From: Thiohalospira halophila DSM 15071
GTDB taxonomy: Bacteria > Pseudomonadota > Gammaproteobacteria > Thiohalospirales > Thiohalospiraceae
Reading direction: 5' to 3'
Assembly (NCBI RefSeq): GCF_900112605.1
Contig: NZ_FOMJ01000005.1
Coordinates: 83,199-147,198, forward strand
Length of the DNA stretch: 64,000 nt
The notes below the pieces were generated by a model, which was given only the letters and a program-made list of their open reading frames with translations, was not told the DNA's origin and did no database searches. Below are positions 37,398 to 44,002 of the stretch, piece after piece. Position 1 is the first letter of the stretch. Each line of letters opens with the position of its first letter. The translations under genes were made by a program, and so were the position numbers.

Positions 37398-38288
37398 ATG
37401 TCCGCGGCATCCGTATCCAGCGGCGATCGGCTGACCCTGACCCTGTTCGTCGCCGCCGCATTCCACGCCATCGCCATCCTCGGCCTCGGCTTCGAGCTGC
37501 CGGACATGCAACCGGCCGACGACGAGACGCTGCCCACCATGGACGTCACCCTGGTCCACAGCGCCGACGAACAGACCCCGGAAGAGGCCGACCTGCTGGC
37601 CCAGAAGGATCAGGTCGGCGGTGGTGAGAAGCAGTCCGACGCCCGCCCTGGCAGCCCCGCCGACAACCCGGCGGTCCAGGAGCCGGGCAACGCCCCGACC
37701 AGTACCCCGGCGGCCGCCCCGCCGGAGCAGAGCCGACCGCAGCCGCGGCGGGAGACCCTCACCGCCGAGGAGTCGCCGCGCTCCATCGTCCGCCAGCCCC
37801 AGCGCCAGCCCCAGCCGGAGCAGCGCGACATCACCGCCGCCGAGCTCATGGAGCGCAGCCGGGAGTACGCCAGCCTCAGCGCCGAGATCCGGCGACTGCG
37901 CGAGACCCTGTCGGAGAATCCGCGGGAGAAGTACATCTCCGCCAACACCCGGGAGTACAAGTACGCCAGCTACATGGACGCCTGGCGCTCCAAGGTGGAG
38001 CGGGTGGGTAACCTCAACTACCCCGAGGAGGCGCGCCGCCAGGGCCTATCCGGGCGGCTGCTCATGGACGTGGTTCTGGAGGCGGACGGCTCGGTCACCG
38101 ACGTGAAGATCCTGCGCTCCTCGGGCAATCGCCTGCTGGATGACGCCGCCGTGCGCATCGTCCGCCTGGCCGCCCCCTTCCCCGAGTTCCCGGAGAACAT
38201 CCGCGAGGACTTCGACCGCCTCCACATCACCCGGACCTGGGTCTTCGACAGCGAGGGCGGCGGCTTCGACACCACCGGCGGCCAGTAA
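37398..38288 (+). CDS. tonB: TonB-family energy transducer
   Basis: A 296-residue protein with one N-terminal helix (about 12-33), a long Pro/Gln/Glu-rich periplasm-spanning linker (about 60-150), a helical segment (ELMERSREYASLSAEIRRLRE) and a C-terminal TonB domain (YPEEARRQGLSGRLLMDVVLEADGS through PFPEFP). Its place after gshB and before algH in the backbone matches TonB3 of Pseudomonas, which is linked to twitching motility. No exbBD genes are nearby. It is convergent with the MocR gene, 9 nt between stops. Confidence 0.9.
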   Translation: MSAASVSSGDRLTLTLFVAAAFHAIAILGLGFELPDMQPADDETLPTMDVTLVHSADEQTPEEADLLAQKDQVGGGEKQSDARPGSPADNPAVQEPGNAPTSTPAAAPPEQSRPQPRRETLTAEESPRSIVRQPQRQPQPEQRDITAAELMERSREYASLSAEIRRLRETLSENPREKYISANTREYKYASYMDAWRSKVERVGNLNYPEEARRQGLSGRLLMDVVLEADGSVTDVKILRSSGNRLLDDAAVRIVRLAAPFPEFPENIREDFDRLHITRTWVFDSEGGGFDTTGGQ

Positions 38289-38297
38289 GCCGGGCCG

Positions 38298-39746
38298 CTA
38301 CGCGACCATCCCCCGCACCACCTCCCCCAGCCGGGCCAGGGCGCGCTCCAGCCGCGCATCCCAGGGCTGGGCACAGTTCAGGCGCAGGTGGTTCCGGAAC
38401 TTCCCCGTGGGGGAGAACATTGGCCCGGGGGCGACGCTGATCCCCTCTTCCAGGGCGCGCCGGTAGAGGGCCAGGGCATCCACCGCCTCCGGCAGCTCCA
38501 GCCAGAGGACGAAACCGCCGGCGGGCCGCGTCTGGCGGGTGCCGGGCGGGAAGTGGCGGACCACCGCCCGGCTCACCCGATCCACCGCCCGGGCGTAGTC
38601 ACCCCGGGCGCGTCGCAGGTAGCGGTCGTAACCGCCGCGCTCCAGGAAATCGGCCACGGCCAGCCCCGGCCAGGCCGGCGTGGAGGAGCTGGTGGCGTAC
38701 TTGAGGTATTCCAGCCGGTCGCGGAAGCGGCCGGGCACCGCCCAGCCCACGCGCAGCCCCGGCGACAGGGTCTTGGAGAAGGAGCCGCAGTAGAGCACCC
38801 CGCCCCGGGTCTCGAAGGCCTTGGCCGCCCAGGGACGGGGCGGCTCGAAGGGGAGATCGCCGTAGACATCGTCCTCGATGAGCGGCACGCCGCGATCCTC
38901 CAGCAGCTCCACCAGGGCGCGCTTGCGCTCGTCGCCGGCGCAGTGGCCCAGGGGATTGCCGAAGTTGGGCATGAGCAGGGCCGCCTTCACCGGCCACTGG
39001 TCCAGGGCCAGGGCCAGCGCCTCCGGGGCGATCCCCTCGTCGGGATCGGTGGGGATCTCCAGGGCGCGCAGCCCCAGGCCCTCGATGGCCTGGAGGATCC
39101 CGTAGAAGGTGGGCGACTCGATGGCCACCACGTCACCGGGCTCGGTCACAGCCCGCAGGGAGAGGACCAGCGCCTCCTGAGCCCCGTTGGTGACCACCAC
39201 CTCCTCCGGGCTGATCTGGCAGCCGGCGTCGGCCATGCGGCGGGCGATGGCCTGACGCAGCTCCGCCGGCCCGGGCGGAAAGGCGTAGGCCAGCTCCCGA
39301 CCGCCCCAGCGCGCCGGCACGCCGGCAAAGGCCCGCCGCAGCCCGCGGGCGGGGAGGAAGTCGGCGTGGGGCACCGCGGCCCCCATTTGCACCACCTCCG
39401 GCTCGCTGGCCGCCTGGACCACGCGCAGCACCAGCGCCTGCCCGGTCACCGGCACGGGCTCGCCCTCCGGCGCCGAGGTGGCCGGCCGCTCCGGCGGCTG
39501 CCAGGGATGGCGGCGGACGTAGTAGCCCGAGCGCGGGCGCGCCTCGATGAGGCCGCGATCCTCCAGCAGGTGCTCCGCCGCCACCACGGTGGAGACGCTC
39601 ACCCCGAACTGCGCGGCGAGCTTGCGCACCCCCGGCAGCCGGTCCCCGGGCCCGTGGACCCCGGCCTCGATGGCCTCCTCCAGCGCCCGGGCCACCGCCT
39701 CGTAGCGATGGCCCGCCGTATTCGCCTCTTCCGTGCCCTCTGCCAT
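38298..39746 (-). CDS. MocR-family (GntR-HTH plus aminotransferase-like) transcriptional regulator
   Basis: This is a PLP-dependent regulator of about 482 residues. A winged-helix GntR domain lies at about 10-80 (GVHGPGDRLPGVRKLAAQFGVS), followed by a fold-type I aminotransferase domain. The PLP Lys is in YCGSFSKTLSPGLRVGW, with NFGNPLGH and EDDVYGDL as further cofactor contacts. MocR proteins sense amino acids, amines or vitamin B6 through PLP chemistry. It is divergent from the glycine/sarcosine methyltransferase-like gene across a repeat-rich 150-nt spacer, so that gene is its probable target (inference). A GTG at 39749 is an alternative start. Confidence 0.92.
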   Translation of the reverse strand: MAEGTEEANTAGHRYEAVARALEEAIEAGVHGPGDRLPGVRKLAAQFGVSVSTVVAAEHLLEDRGLIEARPRSGYYVRRHPWQPPERPATSAPEGEPVPVTGQALVLRVVQAASEPEVVQMGAAVPHADFLPARGLRRAFAGVPARWGGRELAYAFPPGPAELRQAIARRMADAGCQISPEEVVVTNGAQEALVLSLRAVTEPGDVVAIESPTFYGILQAIEGLGLRALEIPTDPDEGIAPEALALALDQWPVKAALLMPNFGNPLGHCAGDERKRALVELLEDRGVPLIEDDVYGDLPFEPPRPWAAKAFETRGGVLYCGSFSKTLSPGLRVGWAVPGRFRDRLEYLKYATSSSTPAWPGLAVADFLERGGYDRYLRRARGDYARAVDRVSRAVVRHFPPGTRQTRPAGGFVLWLELPEAVDALALYRRALEEGISVAPGPMFSPTGKFRNHLRLNCAQPWDARLERALARLGEVVRGMVA

Positions 39747-39897
39747 CACAGTTCCCCCCTGCCCGCACCAATACAGTTTTCAGTCTCTCACAACTGTACC
39801 GGCTCATTAACCAGTATTCTGGTTCTGTAAGGATAAACCGCCGGCCCGTAGGCTGTATCGGTGTCAGCGGCGGCCTGCCGCGCCAACGAGGAAAGCC
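39747..39897. promoter_or_regulatory. Repeat-rich divergent control region between the MocR and methyltransferase genes
   Basis: An AT-rich patch in GC-rich DNA holds an inverted repeat TACAGTT-N13-AACTGTA (39772-39798) and a second inverted repeat AACCAG-TATT-CTGGTT (39809-39824). It also holds three same-strand CTGTA units (39794, 39825 and 39853), spaced 31 and 28 bp, about three helical turns. Spaced direct repeats are the usual operator form for MocR regulators. Confidence 0.6.
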
Positions 39898-40668
39898 ATG
39901 AGCATCCAGAATCTCGATACCGGCAACCAGTACGGCCAGTACACCACCGACTTCGTCGACTACTGGGACGATCTCGTCGGCTGGGAGGGGCGCACCGCGT
40001 CCGAGGGCGGCTTCTACGAGCAGCTGGCGAAGAACGCCGGCGCCCGCGAGGTGGCCGACGTGGCCTGCGGCACCGGCTTCAACGCCATCAACCTCGCGAA
40101 ATCCGGCCTGGTGGTCACCGCCACCGACGGCTCCGAGAACATGCTCGCCAAGACCCGCGAGAACGCCCGGCAGATGGGCGTGACCTTCGCCCACACCCAG
40201 GTGGCCGACTGGGTGAAGCTGGACAAGCAGCTCGGTGAACAGCGCTTCGACGCCCTGGTCTGCCTGGGCAACTCCTTCACCCACCTGTTCGAACACGAGG
40301 CGCGGCGCGACGCCATGGAGGCCTTCTACAAGGCCCTGCGCCCGGGCGGCATGATCATCCTGGATCACCGCAACTACGACTCCATGCTCGACCAGGGGTA
40401 CAACTCCAAGCACCAGCACTACTACACCGGCAAGGGCGTGGACGCCTACCCGGCGGAGCTCAACCGCTACCTGGCCCGCTTCGAGTACAAGTTCCCGGAC
40501 GGCGCACACTTCCAGCTGAACATGTACCCGCTGCGCCAGGACTATGTCTCCCACCTGCTGGAGGACGCCGGGTTCATCAACGTCACCCGCTACGGCGACT
40601 TCGCCAAGCCCTATGACCGCGAAAACGTCGACTTCGTCCAGCAGGTGGCCTACCGGCCCCGCGACTGA
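39898..40668 (+). CDS. Glycine/sarcosine N-methyltransferase-like SAM enzyme
   Basis: This 256-residue methyltransferase closely resembles the glycine-sarcosine methyltransferase (GSMT) of halophiles such as Ectothiorhodospira halochloris. It shares the WDDLVGW start, SAM motif I (VADVACGTGFNAINLA), ATDGSENMLAKT, the VCLGNSFTHLF segment, ILDHRNYDSMLDQGY and the C-terminal YGDF. GSMT makes sarcosine and dimethylglycine on the way to glycine betaine, an osmoprotectant. The second enzyme (SDMT) is not in the window, so a complete betaine pathway is unproven. A strong terminator follows. Confidence 0.82.
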   Translation: MSIQNLDTGNQYGQYTTDFVDYWDDLVGWEGRTASEGGFYEQLAKNAGAREVADVACGTGFNAINLAKSGLVVTATDGSENMLAKTRENARQMGVTFAHTQVADWVKLDKQLGEQRFDALVCLGNSFTHLFEHEARRDAMEAFYKALRPGGMIILDHRNYDSMLDQGYNSKHQHYYTGKGVDAYPAELNRYLARFEYKFPDGAHFQLNMYPLRQDYVSHLLEDAGFINVTRYGDFAKPYDRENVDFVQQVAYRPRD

Positions 40669-40715
40669 TCGACCCCTCCCGCTGGCGCACCGAGCGTGCG
40701 CCTGCTAGGACCCCA

Positions 40716-40749
40716 GGCAGCGACCCGGAATCCGGGCGCTGCCTTTTTT
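40716..40749 (+). terminator. Rho-independent terminator after the GSMT-like gene
   Basis: Outer arms GGCAGCG (40716-40722) and CGCTGCC (40737-40743), inner arms CCCGGA and TCCGGG around a single A, then TTTTTT (40744-40749). It is textbook in form. It lies only about 20 nt before the start of the DsrE-like gene, so that gene needs read-through or a promoter I cannot see. Confidence 0.88.
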
Positions 40750-40767
40750 GCGTTCACGGGAGGAGAA

Positions 40768-41256
40768 ATGATGCTGCGCACGCTGCTACTGCTGCTGAGT
40801 ACGGGACTGGCCGGCCTGCCGGCCCTGGCCGCCGCCGAGGAGGAGGCCCCCTGGGGCCGCGCCGAGGCCGAGGCGATCGATTACAGCGGCCAGAAGGTCG
40901 TCTTCGACGTCGCCGTGGACAGCGTCGAGCGCATGGACAACGTCCTCAGCCGCGCCAGCTTCCTCAGCCAGGTCAACGGCGCCGACCCCTTCGACAACGC
41001 CATCACCCTGGTCCTCCACGGCGACGAGATCCCCTTCTTCGCCGTGGAGAACTTCGAGGAGCACGAGGAGCTGGTCCGCCGCGCCCAGGATCTCACCCTC
41101 AACGGCGTCATCGAATTCCGCATGTGCCGCGAGGCCGCCGGCTTCCACGACTACGAGCCCAACGACATCCACGGCTTCGTCACCCTCGTCCCCATGGCCG
41201 AGGCGGAGATCATCCGCCTGCAGAACAAGGGACACGCCTACCTGCAGTACCGGTAG
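40768..41256 (+). CDS. Periplasmic DsrE-family protein
   Basis: A 162-residue exported protein with signal peptide MMLRTLLLLLSTGLAGLPALAAA and a DsrE-like domain: VVFDVAVDSVERMDNVLSRA, ITLVLHGDEIPFF, a conserved Cys in FRMCREAAGF, and VPMAEAEIIRLQNKGHAYLQY at the C-terminus. DsrE-like proteins handle sulfur or act as sulfur-response proteins in sulfur oxidisers; the exact substrate is unknown. GGGAGGA at 40758-40764 precedes adjacent ATGs at 40768 and 40771. Confidence 0.85.
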   Translation: MMLRTLLLLLSTGLAGLPALAAAEEEAPWGRAEAEAIDYSGQKVVFDVAVDSVERMDNVLSRASFLSQVNGADPFDNAITLVLHGDEIPFFAVENFEEHEELVRRAQDLTLNGVIEFRMCREAAGFHDYEPNDIHGFVTLVPMAEAEIIRLQNKGHAYLQYR

Positions 41257-41269
41257 GACACACTCCCCA

Positions 41270-41677
41270 TCAGAGCTCGCAGGCGCCCTCGGCGCAGCGG
41301 CGGCGAAAGCGGCGGCGGGCGTAGGGGCGGTAGACCGCATCCATCACGGCGACCATGCCGGGCAACGCGGCCAGGCGGGCCAGCCAGCGCCAGTAGGGCA
41401 GCTCCCGCCAGATGGCGACGAAGGCCGCCGCCCCGATGCGGATGGAACCCTGCCGGTCCAGGGCGTGGAGGCGGGCCTGGGCATCCCCGGGGCGGATGCC
41501 CAGCGCCGTCAGCGCGCGGGTATCGGCGGTGATGTCGTACCACTGGACGCGGCCTGCCCGGTCCAGGCGGCGGTAGAAGTCCACCTCCCGGCGGCAGATG
41601 GGGCAACCGCCGTCGAAGAACATCACCGGCCGACCGTCGAAGATCCCATCGGCCCCTTCGGTCGCTTGCTCGGTCAT
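41270..41677 (-). CDS. DCC-family (DUF393) thiol-disulfide oxidoreductase-like protein
   Basis: A 135-residue protein with the family-defining DGGCPIC motif (VMFFDGGCPICRRE) near residue 20, a thioredoxin-like CxxC in a short variant fold. WYDITADTRALTALGI and the membrane-proximal RWLARLAALPGM are also typical. Physiological partners of DCC proteins are largely unknown. It is convergent with the DsrE-like gene (13 nt between stops); both are candidate sulfur or thiol proteins. Confidence 0.88.
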   Translation of the reverse strand: MTEQATEGADGIFDGRPVMFFDGGCPICRREVDFYRRLDRAGRVQWYDITADTRALTALGIRPGDAQARLHALDRQGSIRIGAAAFVAIWRELPYWRWLARLAALPGMVAVMDAVYRPYARRRFRRRCAEGACEL

Positions 41678-41834
41678 CGGGAATCCCTCGGCTCGGAGAA
41701 CTCCAGCGTGGTACAGGATCCCCGATCCTGCTCGCCGGCCCCCATCGAGGAATCCGGGACACCGTTCTGCGACCCGGCTACTGGCGATGGTCCTCCTTCC
41801 GCAACAAGCCTGAGCCCCGTCGGCCCGAACCGTC

Positions 41835-42578
41835 CTACTCGGCGTAGACCATCTTCCGGGTCATGCCGCCGTCCACCACCCAGTCCTGGCCGGTGACGAA
41901 ACCGGCCTCCGGCCCCAGCAGGAAGGCGGCCAGGGCGGCGACGTCCGCCGGCGTGCCCACCCGGCCCGCCGGATGCTGGGCGTGGTCCACCGGCGCCAGG
42001 GGTTCGGCGGCCTGCTCCTCCGGGGAGCGCACATCGATCCAGCCGGGGCTGATGCTGTTCACCCGCACATCAGGCCCCGCGCTCACCGCCAGGGCGTGGG
42101 TGAGCGCCACCAGCCCGCCCTTGCTGGCCGCGTAGGCCTCCGTATCCGGCTCCGACTGGTGGGCGCGGGTGGAGGCGATGTTGACGATGGCCCCGCCGGC
42201 CTCCCGCAGCGCCGGCAGCGCATGCTTGGCCAGGAGGAAGGCGCCGGTGAGGTTCACCGCCAGCCAGCGGTCCCAGTCTGCCCGGTCCAGCTCCTCCACC
42301 GGCCCGCTCTCCGGATCGCTGATCCCGGCATTGTTCACCAGCCCGTCCAGCCGCCCCTCCTCCGCGAGGACCGACGCCACCCCGGCCCGGACCGACGCCT
42401 CGTCACTGACATCCAGCACCAGCGGCCGCGCCGCGGAACCCAGCACCCGGGCCGCCGCCTCGGCCCCCTCGATATCCGCCACCACCACGCGCCCGCCATC
42501 GGCCACCAGCCGGCGGGCGATGCCGAAGCCGATGCCGCGGGCGGCGCCGGTTACGAGAGTGACTCGGGAATCGAACAT
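41835..42578 (-). CDS. Short-chain dehydrogenase/reductase (SDR)
   Basis: This 247-residue NAD(P)-dependent oxidoreductase of the classical SDR family has a TGAARGIGFGIA cofactor loop, an acidic residue after VVVAD (suggesting NAD preference), NNAG, a catalytic Ser in NIASTR, YAASK (Tyr and Lys) and the C-terminal GQDWVVDGGMT. Substrate unknown. ATG 42578 is used because GGAGAG is correctly spaced; GTG 42581 is possible. It is divergent from the Xre-RES pair. Confidence 0.92.
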   Translation of the reverse strand: MFDSRVTLVTGAARGIGFGIARRLVADGGRVVVADIEGAEAAARVLGSAARPLVLDVSDEASVRAGVASVLAEEGRLDGLVNNAGISDPESGPVEELDRADWDRWLAVNLTGAFLLAKHALPALREAGGAIVNIASTRAHQSEPDTEAYAASKGGLVALTHALAVSAGPDVRVNSISPGWIDVRSPEEQAAEPLAPVDHAQHPAGRVGTPADVAALAAFLLGPEAGFVTGQDWVVDGGMTRKMVYAE

Positions 42579-42646
42579 CACCGTTTTCTCTCCATGACTC
42601 GCTGGACGAATCCCAGTCTGATTGATTGTCCATGGAAACCCAAAGG

Positions 42647-42668
42647 TCTAATCTTGTCAGCAGACAAG
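42647..42668 (+). promoter_or_regulatory. Promoter and operator of the Xre-RES operon
   Basis: A -10-like TCTAAT (42647-42652) is immediately followed by a perfect inverted repeat CTTGTC-AGCA-GACAAG (42653-42668), 28 nt before the antitoxin start. TTGATT (42622-42627) could be the -35. An operator touching the -10 fits autorepression by the Xre antitoxin. Confidence 0.6.
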
Positions 42669-42696
42669 GTCGCAACCCACACCTCGAGGAACCGCC

Positions 42697-43077
42697 ATGG
42701 CCCTCGCCAGCGCACCGGATTCCACCCAGGAGGATCGCCGGATTCTCACCGAGGCCTCGCTCAACGCGGGCGGGCAGCTTGGCCTCACCAATGACGACCT
42801 GGCGCGGATCCTCGGCCTCAGCCCGAGCACGGTAAGCCGCATGCGCCAGGGTCGCTACCTCCTTGGCCCGGGCTCCAAGAGCTGGGAGGCGGCCTTGCTG
42901 CTCATCCGCCTGTACCGCTCCCTCGGCGCCATCCTCGCCGGGGACCAGGCAGTCATGCGCCAGTGGCTCGATAACGCCAACCGGGACCTCGGCGACGCGC
43001 CCAGAAACCTGATCCGGACCACGCAGGGGCTCGTCCACGTGGTCGACTACCTGGATGCCCACCGCGCCGTCGTTTGA
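42697..43077 (+). CDS. Xre/MbcA/ParS-family antitoxin
   Basis: A 126-residue antitoxin with an N-terminal helix-turn-helix (LTNDDLARILGLSPSTVSRMRQG, about 29-51) and a C-terminal toxin-binding (DUF2384-type) domain (LYRSLGAILAGDQAVMRQWLDNANRDLG). It should neutralise the adjacent RES toxin and repress the operon. Its stop overlaps the toxin start (ATGA, 43074-43077), coupling their translation. Confidence 0.93.
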   Translation: MALASAPDSTQEDRRILTEASLNAGGQLGLTNDDLARILGLSPSTVSRMRQGRYLLGPGSKSWEAALLLIRLYRSLGAILAGDQAVMRQWLDNANRDLGDAPRNLIRTTQGLVHVVDYLDAHRAVV

Positions 43078-43850
43078 TGGAGGTGCCGACCAGCGAGGAA
43101 CTTCCCGGCCTGTCCGTCCCGCTCGCCGGCCGGATCTGGCGCGCGGTGGAGAGCCAGACCTACGCCGTCACGCGGCAACTCGTTACCTCCCGGGAAGATC
43201 AGGAACGTCTGGAAGAGCTCCTCGAGGGAAGCAAGCCCGCCTACCAGGCCGGCACCGAGCACCTGGACTACCTGCTCAAGACGCCATTCCGCTATCAACC
43301 GCCGAAAAAAGGAGGCAGCCGCTTCCGCCGACCCTTCGCCCCCTACGGGGTCTTCTACGGCGCCGAACACCGCCGCACCGCCCTGGCGGAACTCGCCTAC
43401 CACCGCTACCGCTTCCTGGAGGCCTCGCCGGGCACCGAATTCCCCGGCGGGGAAGCAACGCTGACGGTCTTCGCGGTGGATTACCGCACCTCACAGGGAA
43501 TCGACCTCACCCTCCCCCCACTCGTGGAGCAGCGGGAGTATTGGGTCGCACCCTCTGACTACAGCACTACCCAGACCCTGGGGGAGCGGGCCAACGCCGC
43601 CGGCATCGGCGCCATCCGGTACGAGTCCGTCCGGGATCCGATTCGGGATGCCGAAGGACATTCGGAGGGGCGCAACGTCTCCATCCTGGACCCTGCTATC
43701 TTCGACCCGCCCCACCACCACTCCGCCCAGACCTGGCACCTCTACCTGGGGAGCGAAGAGGCGAATGCGCGGCGCGCCCTGGCCGAGGATGGGGAGGTAC
43801 TGGATTACCGGCGGAGAAGACTGATGATCGGTTCAACCGCGAAGAATTGA
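43074..43850 (+). CDS. RES-domain toxin
   Basis: A 258-residue RES-family toxin. Characterised members (such as MbcT) degrade NAD+. The domain landmarks are GRIWRAV, FAPYGVFYGAEHRRTALAELAYHR (containing the conserved Tyr, Arg and Glu) and the late Ser-containing AIRYESVRD. The frame is intact, so it is probably functional. It immediately precedes the switch from about 65% to about 40% GC. Confidence 0.92.
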   Translation: MMEVPTSEELPGLSVPLAGRIWRAVESQTYAVTRQLVTSREDQERLEELLEGSKPAYQAGTEHLDYLLKTPFRYQPPKKGGSRFRRPFAPYGVFYGAEHRRTALAELAYHRYRFLEASPGTEFPGGEATLTVFAVDYRTSQGIDLTLPPLVEQREYWVAPSDYSTTQTLGERANAAGIGAIRYESVRDPIRDAEGHSEGRNVSILDPAIFDPPHHHSAQTWHLYLGSEEANARRALAEDGEVLDYRRRRLMIGSTAKN

Positions 43851-44002
43851 ACGGTACAATAACACCTCAGTGGTAACTATCACTTAAGATTTAATCCCTT
43901 ACCTCTCATCGGCCCTTTCTTAGAAGACTACCAAGAATGTTTTTAGGCCCTCCTAATTCTTGAATATCTATTTTTACCACAACACTCACAAGCCGCATAA
44001 AG
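43851..44002. other. AT-rich left flank of the ATPase island
   Basis: 152 nt with no gene. Base composition drops sharply within about 20 nt of the RES stop. Several T- and A-rich runs occur but no clean terminator hairpin for either convergent gene. I found no tRNA-like end or direct repeat shared with the right flank. Confidence 0.5.

Noticed and set aside
38298-39746. Calling the MocR protein a plain aminotransferase
   Set aside because: A complete GntR-type winged helix precedes the aminotransferase fold, so it is a regulator.
39772-39857. Possible CRISPR-like repeats
   Set aside because: The repeated unit is only 5 bp, with no spacers of constant length and no cas genes; it fits operator repeats better.
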